DNA of 64,000 nucleotides from Lineus longissimus (GCF_910592395.1 NC_088321.1:2916001-2980000); one strand, 5' to 3'; counted from the stretch's first letter, positions 23,801-32,136 are shown. Notes: generated by a model not told the origin, from the sequence alone. A program made the numbers and translations.

Positions 23801-24755
23801 TTGAACTATACTTGATCAAAAGTGAGGCAAGCTGCTGTTTCTGCTTGGCATCTAGTTCCTTACTGGATCTATTGTATAAGTCAGTTAGATGAGATGGTAT
23901 GTCCTCTTCCAACTCCTCCAAGGATCGCACAGCAAAACAATCCATGGAACCCAGAGGAGTTGGGTCGGCAGTATGTTCGTAAGTCTCATCAGGCTCCTCA
24001 GCATGAAAGTCCCCCGTTGGGAAAACATATCCAACAACAGCACCTTTCGGAAGAGTGATGGATTCCTCATTTGGATTATATAGCTGTACTGGAGTCCTCC
24101 GTTGTTTCTTGGATTGAACTGTCACTGACTTTGCTGGTAGGACACTATGCCTCTGAATGAAGAAGATACTGGGTTCGAAAATGACCTCCTGTCTAGTTCT
24201 AAAAGGACTTTTCAATTTAGCAGATAGGGCAACTTCATCTCCAGGTGGGAGTGTAACCGCTTCAGACAGACAGACTGAATGTGGCAGAAGGCTATGCTTT
24301 ACACCATCCATGGGGTAGTCCTTTCCATTGAAAGTATAGGTACCTAAACTGTACTTGATATCAATGTTAAACTTTTCCATGAATTCAGTACCCCAAATCC
24401 CGTCCATGCCATCAAGCTCGGCCACAGTCATCTGGAATGTAAAATTTGCACCATGTACGCGTATCGGCATGGTTACTTTGCCCAAGATCTTCAACGATGA
24501 CTGGCCATCCGCCATGGTGATACATTCCCTAGAGCGTTGTAAAGGAGGACGATATAGTTTTGGAATCCTAAAATAAGCTCTTGAAGAGAGAAAAGTGGAA
24601 ACAGAACCCGTGTCCAATAAAAAACAGCTAGGAAGTCCATTCAAATAGGTGGTTATGTAGGTCCTTGAAATACAGGAGCAAGATGCAGCTACGTTTCCTT
24701 TTTCCTTTTTGTTGCCATGACCTTGGGCTCCTGTGACAGGGGCATGGCTTACTGG
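20865..24755 (-). CDS. pol: Gypsy-1 Pol: protease, RT, RNase H, integrase
   Basis: Open for about 1,296 codons from the -1 frameshift point at 24755 to a stop at 20865. No ATG is needed; the first 37 codons (PVSHAPVTGA...) link to gag. Counting from the Leu codon at 24644: aspartic protease DTG at 11-13; RT with YLDD near 460; RNase H around ILDTDASHTG and RTDNAA; integrase zinc motif (H..H..C..C), then Asp near 975 (IDIIGP), Asp near 1033 (HSDRGPQF) and Glu near 1070 (GLVENFN), the Asp-35-Glu spacing of retroviral-type integrases. No stop or frameshift breaks it. The integrase tail lacks an obvious chromodomain. Probably functional, copying element RNA in Gag particles and integrating the cDNA. 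Confidence 0.92.
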   Translation of the reverse strand, partial: PVSHAPVTGAQGHGNKKEKGNVAASCSCISRTYITTYLNGLPSCFLLDTGSVSTFLSSRAYFRIPKLYRPPLQRSRECITMADGQSSLKILGKVTMPIRVHGANFTFQMTVAELDGMDGIWGTEFMEKFNIDIKYSLGTYTFNGKDYPMDGVKHSLLPHSVCLSEAVTLPPGDEVALSAKLKSPFRTRQEVIFEPSIFFIQRHSVLPAKSVTVQSKKQRRTPVQLYNPNEESITLPKGAVVGYVFPTGDFHAEEPDETYEHTADPTPLGSMDCFAVRSLEELEEDIPSHLTDLYNRSSKELDAKQKQQLASLLIKYSSTFSTSPTDIGCTDMISHEIDTGTNRPFRLPLRRQGYKKEQEIKAAVRDGLERGIMEPSKSPWASAPVIVSKKDGTNRFCIDFRKLNSVTKADSYPIPRFDDCIDSLHGSRFFCSLDLQSGYWQVPLKSNEDREKSAFLTKEGLFQFKVLAFGLSNAPATFQRLMENVLRGLQWEKCLLYLDDILVFGKTFEETLHNFERVLQRLQKARLKMKPSKCFLFQSSLEYLGHRFSEKGIEPLVSKVSSVELWPSPGNVPRSKLRTEVKRFLGLVSYYRRFIRNMSDLASPLYQLLKKNSTLIWTEKHEISFRRLKAALIAAPLLSYPDITKGDFILDTDASHTGVGSVLSQIQDKKEVVIGYYSHLLADAERNYCITKREFLAVIKSIQHFRPYLYGRKFLIRTDNAAVSHMLTLTDAQEQIQRWQLFMSQFTFDVVHRPGRHHANADAMSRMQCLQCRREDEVVETDRQLSKGKPRWYKPKQPPDIPPCHHTVNVDKNIEEAVDKLMLNCAVTTRSQSRKAIQDQKQADVVQGQQPVTDLVPLSEISNLQLSDPDISPIVQLKLSGSDYPNYRTISKESLGVKVLRQHWRSLFLENGILYRKLIVPDKPTRNQLVVPRTLRHILIEKLHSDPCSGHLGIQKTAQRLKADFYWVNWRTDVTRFVSHCETCNTIKHPHKKKRVPLTQQLFVEAFERVSIDIIGPLRQTPRGSRYVLTMEDNFTKRVEAAPLKTVETEEVCNAIIRELISRFGCMYILHSDRGPQFISNLYASLLQKLGIDKSLTTPYNPKSNGLVENFNKILKSMIKTYTYDHKESVGDWDVMLPIFLMAYRSSVHNSTGETPHYMLTSREMKLPMNLLYTKPAETQTSVPSYIRQLDDRFQKAYSIARNNLQLSQRIQKKQYETSIPKYQSLKAGDYVWYYNPRKSFKGDKHVPWRGPYLVKHVGEDFTVTLQLDLAGTTYRTHCDKLRIARGVNRDNWSLK

Positions 24756-24761
24756 TTTAAA
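24714..24761 (-). promoter_or_regulatory. Programmed -1 frameshift signal between gag and pol
   Basis: The heptamer T TTA AAC (24761-24755) sits in the gag frame one codon before the gag stop (24751-24749). Slipping back one base enters the open pol frame directly. Six bases downstream, GCCATG (24748-24743) pairs with CATGGC (24719-24714), and the loop holds a second stem CCTG-TGA-CAGG on the plus strand (24730-24740). A slippery U UUA AAC followed by a 5-8-nt spacer and structure is the classic -1 frameshift layout. Confidence 0.8.
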
Positions 24762-25558
24762 GGATCATGATTTGCTGCTGCTGGTGTACCACCCTCTACT
24801 GGTACTTGCATTTGACCCTCAAAATGGCGCTGTGCATAAGGACACTCTCTCCAAAAGTGGTCAGGAGAATTACATATATTACAGCGTCGGTCATTTCTAT
24901 CAAAGCGGCGGTCTTGATGGGTGTACCGGCCTCGGCCTCTTCCACGTCCGCGGCCTCTACCTCTTCCAGGAGCTTGACTATTGTCGCGAGGTTCCTGAGG
25001 TGGGTCCCTTACCAAAGATGCAACTGGCACTGAGGTGGTTGACTTGTTTCTGACTGCCTGATTGGTTGCCAGGAGATGGTTCTCGTATGATTTTGCTTGC
25101 TGAAGGATTTGATCCAGAGGCCTGTCTTTGTAGGCATACAATTTATCACCTAGGGGCGTATCTCGTAGGGCAAGATAAAATTCCAGACCAAGATCCTTCC
25201 TCATTGCCCCATGTGCCCTCTTAGAGTATAGGCTCAAGCGAAAGGCAAGGTCATCGAGAGACTCGCCTTCCTCTCTCCTGGCATCACGTAATGTAGTCAT
25301 CCATAGTGATCTTTCTCCCACATAGTGGTTTTCAAGCTCTTCCACCAGGGTGGAATAGGTTACATCTTTACCCTGAAGGTTTAAGTTGGCTAGTACCTTT
25401 GCTGCTCTGCCCTCCAGCTTCTCTCGCAGGGCCTTCAACTTGTCCTCTTCGTCCCAACCTCTGGTAATTGCTGCAAAATTTGCCAGATAGGCTTCCACGT
25501 CTATCTTGGAGTCATCAAAAACAGGTATCTTTGCTCTGCGGGTGGTGTTCTCCGTCAT
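24749..25558 (-). CDS. gag: Gypsy-1 Gag
   Basis: 269 codons from a genuine ATG at 25558. Residues about 10-170 resemble the retrotransposon gag (capsid) domain (ANFAAITRGWDEEDKLKALREKL, ..YSTLVEELENHY). An arginine-glycine run (GRGRGRG) near 205 is followed by one CCHC zinc knuckle, C-N-I-C-(4)-H-(4)-C, near 228-241, suited to packaging element RNA. It ends in DPLNQ, where the frameshift heptamer lies. In size and order it is an ordinary metazoan Ty3/Gypsy Gag. The shadow frame on the plus strand is meaningless. Confidence 0.9.
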   Translation of the reverse strand: MTENTTRRAKIPVFDDSKIDVEAYLANFAAITRGWDEEDKLKALREKLEGRAAKVLANLNLQGKDVTYSTLVEELENHYVGERSLWMTTLRDARREEGESLDDLAFRLSLYSKRAHGAMRKDLGLEFYLALRDTPLGDKLYAYKDRPLDQILQQAKSYENHLLATNQAVRNKSTTSVPVASLVRDPPQEPRDNSQAPGRGRGRGRGRGRGRYTHQDRRFDRNDRRCNICNSPDHFWRECPYAQRHFEGQMQVPVEGGTPAAANHDPLNQ

Positions 25559-25663
25559 TCCTGACCCAAAAGAGCAGTTATTATAGTGATTGACAACTGG
25601 TGGTGATGTTCGCGGTGCTGGTACAGGCCTTTCAAGATCTGCCCTTTTCCTTCTCGGAGTTGT

Positions 25664-26080
25664 CTAGCTTTCCGGATCTGGGGTCACAGGGTCATCATTA
25701 GGGTAACTGGAAATCACTGGTGACCAGGGGATGGCAGCCATTGGTGTTTCTGGGTAAGATGTAGCCCTAGTCGGGACCCGAGACATCGGGGTCGATGTAA
25801 CCGGTGATGCTGTACTTCCAGTTGGAATGAATGTCTCCTCCATATCAACTGGGTCATATGATGTTGCATCTCCCAGAGTGAGCATAGAAAAGACACTGAA
25901 AAGCTTCTTTTTTATGGATCCAAACAGTGTTTCAGGTTGCCTTGGCTGTACTACTCGTGATCGCGGTTGAGGAGTGGGAGCTTGTCGTCTAGGTGGCACC
26001 ACAGGTACAACCCCCGGAAGCCCTCTATTACGGAGTCGCATTCCCTCCTGGACCTCTACTGGGACTTCATCATCACTCAT
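25664..26080 (-). CDS. Unknown ORF upstream of gag in Gypsy-1
   Basis: 138 codons from ATG at 26080, separated from gag by about 105 bp and in a different frame. The product starts acidic (MSDDEVPVEV), then has a Pro/Arg-rich stretch, then a Thr/Ser/Pro-rich tail ending DPES. It contains one short hydrophobic-basic segment (LFGSIKKKLFSVFSMLTLG, about 52-70). No recognised domain. It could be an accessory protein, an N-terminal extension of Gag reached by splicing or reinitiation, or chance. That all ORFs of this young element are open is weak support for it being real. Confidence 0.5.
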   Translation of the reverse strand: MSDDEVPVEVQEGMRLRNRGLPGVVPVVPPRRQAPTPQPRSRVVQPRQPETLFGSIKKKLFSVFSMLTLGDATSYDPVDMEETFIPTGSTASPVTSTPMSRVPTRATSYPETPMAAIPWSPVISSYPNDDPVTPDPES

Positions 26081-26751
26081 GTTTACCGAGTTAGCAGCAC
26101 CAATTTAAATCATAAAATGCACAAAAACACCAAGACGTTTCAGTCACATATGCCACAAAGCAAGGCAAAATGTGGAGACGATCGTGCACTCACTGACTTT
26201 TCACCACACAATCATGTACCTAACATGCATCAAACATACAACATGTGCATACTATAAATCATACTGTATGTATACACACCAACCTGAAACTAAACATGCA
26301 CAAAATGTAATGTACCAATGACATTCAAAATGTACAGGTGACAACTACATACAATGTGTGATATTATGACAATGACATCCAATGAATCAAACAACAGTAA
26401 ATGTTGGCCTAAATCATGCACTGTAAAGAACCCAACATTTATATACAGTCAGCAGTTTGGACTAGAAGGGGTTAATATTACAACCCAACACTTTTCTACT
26501 CAACTTAGTGTACTCTCTTACCCAATTATAGACATTTGCCTTGGGCCTATTTCTATGCAGGGCACATATTCACAATAAAATATTTCACAGTTCCCTGAAA
26601 AAAAAGCACAAAATGACATGAAATGTATTCAAAGGCCTAGCCTTAATGTGTACCCAAGTACATGCAACAACTAAATTAAAATTAAGTTCAGAATATCTCA
26701 AAATTTTCGAACAAGTAGCAAAAATAGTCTATTGTCACTCAGTTGGGCAGC
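26081..26751 (-). other. Non-coding spacer inside Gypsy-1
   Basis: About 670 bp between the SGNH ORF and the next ORF, with no open frame on the coding strand. Such a gap in a compact element suggests spliced or internally initiated downstream expression, but no clear splice pair was identified. Confidence 0.4.
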
Positions 26752-27357
26752 TCACTGCAAGGCCTGAATGATCCCAAGTCCAATTCTCACAGCTTTCCAT
26801 ATACTGAAGTTGTACAATTCAAGTCCTCTTGGGGAAGTAATGTGGATATCATCGCGGGTAAGATTGTTATTTAGGTTCACTAAAACACACCGATCATGCT
26901 TATACGCCTTGATCCTAGGATTATCCACAACTAGATTCCTTATCCTCTCATTGAAAATCTGCCTAAACTGCTCAAAGTTGCTGCAGACTTCTTTGTGCCT
27001 GCTGCGGCGACGGCGCTTCACAACCAGGCAGATGACCACTGCCTTTACTTGGAGCGAATTTGCCAAATTCACCAGTCTACTGGCCAGGACATTAACATCA
27101 GAAACTGATCTGGCCTCACATAAATCGTTTGTTCCTAGTTCAAGAATAACTAGATCCGGTCTCCTCCGAGCCACAGCAGAAGTTATGATAGAGGGTTCTA
27201 CCAACTTTAGACCACCTCGTCCCTCAATGAATACTTCCTCCCTCGGGAGTCCTATTTCTGATGCAAAGTTACATTCGTGGGGGCCACTACCAGCATGAAG
27301 GATCAAGAAGTCCTTGAACCTCCTAATAAATGAGTGCCCCGTTATGAGAATCTTCAT
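26752..27357 (-). CDS. SGNH/GDSL hydrolase-like protein encoded by Gypsy-1
   Basis: 201 codons from ATG at 27357, about 230 bp inside the 5' LTR and first in the transcript. SGNH family blocks appear in order: block I ITGHSF with candidate nucleophile Ser9 (GHS for the usual GDS), block II Gly in EGRGG (46-49), block III GTND (75-78, Asn77 for the oxyanion hole), and block V DDIH (Asp169, His172). A basic run KRRRRSR lies at 114-120. SGNH esterase-like domains are known from CR1/L2-type LINE ORF1 proteins and some tyrosine-recombinase retrotransposons; their job in transposition is unsettled, with membrane or lipid interaction proposed. Catalytic residues are kept here, so activity is plausible. 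An ORF caught from another retroelement is the likely origin. Confidence 0.75.
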   Translation of the reverse strand: MKILITGHSFIRRFKDFLILHAGSGPHECNFASEIGLPREEVFIEGRGGLKLVEPSIITSAVARRRPDLVILELGTNDLCEARSVSDVNVLASRLVNLANSLQVKAVVICLVVKRRRRSRHKEVCSNFEQFRQIFNERIRNLVVDNPRIKAYKHDRCVLVNLNNNLTRDDIHITSPRGLELYNFSIWKAVRIGLGIIQALQ

Positions 27358-27585
27358 TTAGTAGCACGAAAAATAAACACCACAATCAAATTCAGTTCAG
27401 CTTGGTCATTTCTTTGCATGCTACACATACGTGACGTTATGGTTAGAACATGCATGGAACATGCATGCATGTACACTGTACAGAGCGCGGCAGCCGCGTA
27501 ATCCCATTATTTCAAACGGATTTTCTATCGATTAAACGTCATTTTCGTTATGTACAACAAGCTCAGTCCTGCCGGGGTCGCCAGA

Positions 27586-27759
27586 TGCATTGTCAGGATT
27601 ATACCCCGGGCCTCGTATCCCTGATATGCGGGGTGGTTTTTAGGACGGATTCCACAGAATAAAACCGAAGACGAAACTCGTGGTACTTCTCTCTTATTAC
27701 TTCTCATGAAACTAGGCACTAAAACCCATACAGTTGCGGTAGATGCTAAATACAATACA
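27586..27759 (-). repeat. 5' LTR of Gypsy-1
   Basis: 174-bp direct copy of 19520-19699 with the same TGCATTG and AATACAATACA ends. The transcript should start here and run leftward. The primer-binding-like site follows two bases inside. CTGCT at 27760-27764 is the second target-site copy. Confidence 0.9.
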
Positions 27760-27764
27760 CTGCT

Positions 27765-28464
27765 GCTCGGGCCCTCCTCCCTCTATGATGCCTCTCAAAG
27801 TTCCTGCGGTTAGGACGCCTAGCTCACGTTGGTTAAATAACCACTTGTCCCGTCCTCTTTCGTGTCTCCTCCGTCCGTCTCCATACGTCCATTCTCTCTC
27901 GACGAGTCGCTCTGTCGACCAGTAGGTGGCGGCTTCAGCTATCTCTTCCTCAATGAGGAGCGATTCCACGGTGACGATGACGTCCGCCGGTGTCCGCGTT
28001 AGTTCGCCGAAGGTTTCTGCCATCCCTGCGAGCTTGTCGGCCCTCTCATTATACTTGATTCCAGCGTGACCTGGGACGTAGGTTACCGTAATCGCAGCAG
28101 AGATGTTGTCCAGGCAGTCCTTCCATTCGACTTGTACCTGGCCCTTTTCCACGCGGCTGACCAGACTCAGGGAGTCAGTGAGGGTCGCAACCTTCTCACC
28201 AGGAGTAGAGTTGTGCTTCAGCCATACGAGAGCGTCACCGAATGCCTCACACTCCGATCGATAGCTGCTGGAACGTCCCTCCCTGGCAGTGGACCACTCG
28301 AAGTGTAGCTTATTGTCCCTCCAGACAGATCCAGCCCAGGCAGTGGTGTTGCCCCTCACGGAGCCGTCTGTGGCAATGATGGTCGTGAAGCCTTCCTCCT
28401 CTAGCCATGCCCTGAAGACTGTGGTTGCAGTCACCAGTACTGTCGCGCCAGCTCCTGTCACCAA
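27765..28464 (-). pseudogene. RNase H domain ORF of a retroelement, interrupted by Gypsy-1
   Basis: About 233 codons of an RNase HI domain on the minus strand: TDGS near 33 (first Asp), SECEA near 71 (Glu), TDS near 96 (second Asp), and a VPGHAG..NERAD segment near 130-142 (His and last Asp). This is the style of RNase H at the C-terminus of I/R1-group LINE ORF2 or of pol fragments, yet no RT lies upstream: within 60 codons the frame meets stops and a different short ORF. The first codons (GTG/TTG) are not a true start. The Gypsy insertion cuts the frame about eight codons before its stop (near 19492). Confidence 0.65.
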
Positions 28465-28940
28465 TCTTCATCACGCTGAGGTTGTTGCCTCTGTAGTCTG
28501 TCCAGTTGATGAAATGTTGCATCATGAGGTCTGAGGCTGCAGTCTTTTCGTTGCGCTTTATAACAGATATCGCAAGCCGGTGGTTTTACGTCCATGTTAA
28601 CAGTGATGGCTCAGTCACTGCTCGAGATGGGCCGGGGAAAACCTAACTGGCCTGGGGCTGCCAAGCTAAAGCGGGCGGTATTTCCCACGGGGTAAAGACC
28701 CCTCCAACTGTCATACCCTGAGCATGGCCACCCCCGAGACGGCCATTAGGGGCAGTTGTAACCCGATCTACAAGGTACCGCTGCTTCTCACGTGTAGCCA
28801 GGGCGGGCAGCTCACGTCCTTGATAGGTGTTAGCTGGCCAGTGGGAGGAAGAACCCCTCATCTGCCCTTAGCCGTTGAAGTAGTCAAGTACTTTCATCCG
28901 CTGTTGGATGCTAACGGTTTATCATCAGGTAGGTTTTATA
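28465..28940 (-). other. GC-rich leader of the RNase H element with a short Cys-containing ORF
   Basis: On the minus strand an ATG at about 28594 opens MDVKPPACDICYKAQRKD..., roughly 45 codons, ending just where the RNase H frame opens, as if a frameshift separates two halves of one gene. Upstream (28600-28940) is unusually GC-rich with several short inverted repeats such as GGCC...GGCC around 28630-28660. It may be a 5' untranslated or structured leader. No known RNA is recognised. Confidence 0.35.
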
Positions 28941-29680
28941 ATACCAGCTTGAATTTCTCAAAATGCCTTTAATTTGTGATTGTGCGCAGTGGCACAAATG
29001 AGTTGTAAAGTATAGAATGATGCAAACGCCGTGGTTCCATAAAGTCAACTAAAATATATTTATAACTTAGAAAACAAGCATAAAGGTTCACAGGTTATTA
29101 AAGGATAAAGAAGCCTGATTGGCTAATGGTGATCGTAAAGTAGGAAGCTAAGTAGCTTTCAATCATGGGATGTGCGAGTTCCGGTCGCCACAGTGATCTC
29201 GAATATAAAATTCTATAGATATTGATGGTGGAATATCAAATTTGAATAAGTATTAAGTCAAAGCATCGAAAACTGACAAACTAAATACGTTTAAAGTCTG
29301 GTTCATCAGCAGGCTATTTTTCTTGACATGTTTGATTATTTTCCAATTTTAGCTCTTAGATAGTGGAAAAACGTGTGAGTGCACGCTGAGATCCGAGTTC
29401 GTGTCACCCCGCTATAAAGACGCAACGTCATTTCCATTTATCGTCGCAGTTGCTGGGTAATCAAGCGCCATCAGCGTGACGTCGGAAAAATCTATATCAG
29501 CAGGGTAGATCCTAACTCAGGAAACGCCTTACTAGTGCATCGTTCCGATTAGGAATATTCCGCTAGCCATTTTATTTCGTCAGTCACCAGTCATTTTTTA
29601 AAATTATGCGGTGGCCTATTAGGCATATGGCATATTCGAAGAATGTTAAAGATTTTGATAAGTATAGGTAATAAACTTGG
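28941..29680. other. No gene recognised
   Basis: No coding, RNA or terminal-repeat signal found. Confidence 0.4.
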
Positions 29681-29682
29681 TA

Positions 29683-29857
29683 CAGTAGAACCTCTCTTAA
29701 CGGACACCTCTCTATTACGGACAACCTCTCCATTCAGTACACTAGCTTGGTCCCAAATTGGTTGTTTCCATTCAATTTTACCTCTAATCAGGACACCTCT
29801 CTATTAAGGGCAGCACTTGTCAGTCCCGAGGGTGTCCTTAATAGAGAGGTTCTATTG
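29683..29857. mobile_element. 175-bp pogo/Tc1-like MITE, TA target
   Basis: Ends are inverted copies starting CA(G/A)TAGAACCTCTCT(T/A) with GGACACC inside, and both flanks are TA (29681-29682, 29858-29859). TIRs beginning CAGTAGA..CTC with TA duplication are typical of pogo/Tigger-derived MITEs. No coding content. Confidence 0.75.
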
Positions 29858-29859
29858 TA

Positions 29860-30822
29860 TTTAACGAATAAAGGTTTTGTAGTACCCCGTCACACTGTAT
29901 CTCTTATTCACGTCACAATGCTGCCTATTCCGAATTCCTGGCCGGTATAAAATATGTGAAGTTTGGGGGGGGGGGCATTTACCTGCCCTTTTAACTTTCT
30001 CAGAATAAACTGACAAAGTGGGGTCCCCCCGCCATTCCAGAGGATAACATTAACACTATCAGGAACAAATCCATATGATGGAGATAGGGTGATTTTCAAG
30101 TTCAATCCTGGGATTAGATAACCCCACATAATGGGAAGGCCCAAAATACCATTTATGTCAGCCCAAAATACACAGTTGAAGAAATGGAAAGTGTGATTAT
30201 ACTACCATCATGATTTATCAAAAGAATCAATAAATTGTGTTTGTACAAATAAATATGAAAGTACAATACAAATGTATATGTGTTCCTTACATAGCAAACT
30301 TCTCAACTCCGAAATTCCTTTCGGTTTTACCTCGCATTATCAGTATATGCACCAATCATACATGTTATGCTGCCAAATACGTCACAATCACTATTAAACA
30401 TGGTTAAGTTATAAAAAGTATTTGATTTTACCTTCAATCATACAGGATTTGGCACTTTTGTGCCGAATTTATAAGTTTTAAAGAAATGACTGCTGACTGG
30501 CGAAATAAAATGACTGGCGGAATATCCACACTTTATCGTTCCACATGGAAATGCATGGAGAGCTAACTCGGGTCATATCGGAGTCAACTTCGGAAAGCGC
30601 GATAATTCAGCCAGATTTTGAATTTTCCCTTTTTTGTGCAACTTGTTGATGGAAACTACTAAAGTACTTAATGTTGAATAGGAGGTGACTGGGCAGCCGA
30701 CAGCTGGGTAATATTGCATGCCCTTGATAATGCCAATGGTCCTTCAAATGTATTTAGAGACCAACTTGACGATATATAAAGCCAAAGAAATTAGAGTTGG
30801 TGTTAATAATGGGGTGTCTACA
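29860..30822. other. No gene recognised
   Basis: No coding or RNA gene signal. A poly-G run lies at about 29965. Confidence 0.4.
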
Positions 30823-30990
30823 AAACCAAGACCCAAGACCCAAGACCCAAGACCTACAAAACCAAGACCCCCACCTACAAAACCAAGACCTACAAAACCA
30901 ATACCTACAAAACCAATACCTACAAAACCAAGACCTACAAAACCAAGACCTACAAAACCAAGACCCCCATCTACAAAACCAAGACCCGTC
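30823..30990. repeat. Minisatellite (AAGACCTACAAAACC)n
   Basis: Tandem variants of CTACAAAACCAAGACC and CCAAGACC. The long frames on both strands (Thr/Lys/Pro- or Phe/Val/Gly-rich peptides) are artefacts of the period. An inverted copy with the same internal order lies at 32137-32265. Confidence 0.85.
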
Positions 30991-31166
30991 AACAAGCATA
31001 ATCCAAACTGATTTGCAGATTTGCAGATCAGGGCCAGGTAACCAGGCCCTGCTCCTTGTCCTGGTTTCCATATTTTTCATATGTGTGATTATTTCTCGCA
31101 TTTCTCTGTCACAGGGACATTATCCGATGATTGGAAACAGGTCAATAAGTTCATAGATAGACTTAC

Positions 31167-31545
31167 TGTCCATGTCATCTACTGTCATTAGCCAGTGTCT
31201 AAGATTGTGTACCTTCTTATCATATCCAAGAGGCCCAAAGTCAAAAAATGCAAACTCCATCATTATTGAAAGCGGCCGCATACAGATGCCTTTAAATCCA
31301 ATGACATTATGATGATTGAATGTATTCATGAGTCTGCATTCTTTCACGAAGTGTTTCTCGTAGCCATCCTCCAGTGCCTGCTTTATCACCACTTTTTCAC
31401 CACCAAATACAGCAGAACGAACCTTTCCAAAACCCCCTTCACCTATCAATTCATCGAAAAGTACCTGATCCCAAGAAAACGTCTTCAACCCAGACAAATC
31501 GTACTCCTTCTTAGTAGCACAGAGTCTTGGGATTTTAAAAGGCAT
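31167..31545 (-). CDS. Exon of a protein kinase gene (N-lobe), partial
   Basis: 126 codons on the minus strand encode the start of a protein kinase domain: glycine loop GEGGFGKV (35-42), VVIK with the ATP-binding Lys55, the alpha-C Glu (about 69), HHNVIGFKGIC and a hinge near MMEFA (95-99). The frame ends at a consensus donor, ACA|GTAAGT, at 31167/31166, so the HRD catalytic loop and DFG should be in a following exon to the left, which is not seen before the minisatellite or in the next kilobases. The ATG at 31545 may be real or just inside an exon; the pyrimidine-rich stretch ending TTTTGGATAG at about 31573 could be an acceptor, but that frame meets a TAA. Either a live gene with a long intron or a captured/truncated fragment. 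Confidence 0.6.
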
Positions 31546-31557
31546 CCTTTCGTTATG

Positions 31558-31749
31558 TTATACAAGCATTACTATCCAAAACAAGAGAAAAACAATGGTA
31601 CTCACTATAGCATAGCTATGTGGAAACTGGTAACAAATGCCTCTTGACTTCTCATGATATGACTTTGATGTTATGTAAGCTTTACTATCTTGACCTAGTT
31701 TAATAGGAGTACCCTCGGGATCGAAGAGAACCAAACCTCCCCTCACCAA
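31558..31749 (-). other. Possible upstream exon of the kinase gene
   Basis: An open stretch on the minus strand (GGLVLFDPEGTPIKLG...) ends near TATA|GTGAGTACC, a good donor at about 31605, just upstream of the kinase exon. No domain is recognised. The link to the kinase rests on position and the donor. Confidence 0.3.
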
Positions 31750-31759
31750 AGCACCGTGT

Positions 31760-32136
31760 AAACAAATTAATCATTGTAACAGATATAGTTCTGGGCAGAA
31801 ATTTACCAGCTCATCATGTATGTGGTGGATAAACATAAAAGGGTGGTTGACCTCTAGGTGTTTGAAGTCCACTGCTTGTTGACTTTACAGCTTATGATGC
31901 CGTGAATCTGTCTCAACAGGAGGTGTAACTAGTTTAATTGCTCTCCATCGACTCCAGGTAGCCATGCGAGGTTTAACCGTACATACCCTACATGCAGGAT
32001 GTATTATTTGCCATCTACCTGGGTGAAAAACGTTTTGTCTGAACACTCATTCAAAATACTTTTTCCTCGTTGTTCAAAAGAGACTTGTGCCACTAATTAA
32101 AAAATAGCACATCACTGGCATTTATCACAAAATGAG
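31760..32136. other. No gene recognised
   Basis: No coding or RNA gene signal in this stretch between the kinase segment and the inverted minisatellite. Confidence 0.4.

Larger units (their letters stand above)
19520..27759 (-). mobile_element. Complete Ty3/Gypsy retrotransposon carrying an SGNH-hydrolase ORF ('Gypsy-1')
   Basis: An 8.24-kb element on the minus strand with both LTRs and a 5-bp target duplication. A primer-binding-like site TGGCGACCCCGGCAGGAC lies two bases inside the 5' LTR (27583-27566). A polypurine tract GAGGGGGATGA abuts the 3' LTR (19710-19700). In transcription order it encodes an SGNH-like ORF (27357-26752), an unknown ORF (26080-25664), gag (25558-24749) and pol (24755-20865). 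Protease, RT, RNase H, then integrase is the Ty3/Gypsy order. All ORFs are open and the LTRs differ mainly by one 6-bp indel, so the insertion is young. Confidence 0.9.

Noticed and set aside
30718-31011. Thr/Lys/Pro-rich 97-codon frame
   Set aside because: Artefact of the CTACAAAACCAAGACC minisatellite.
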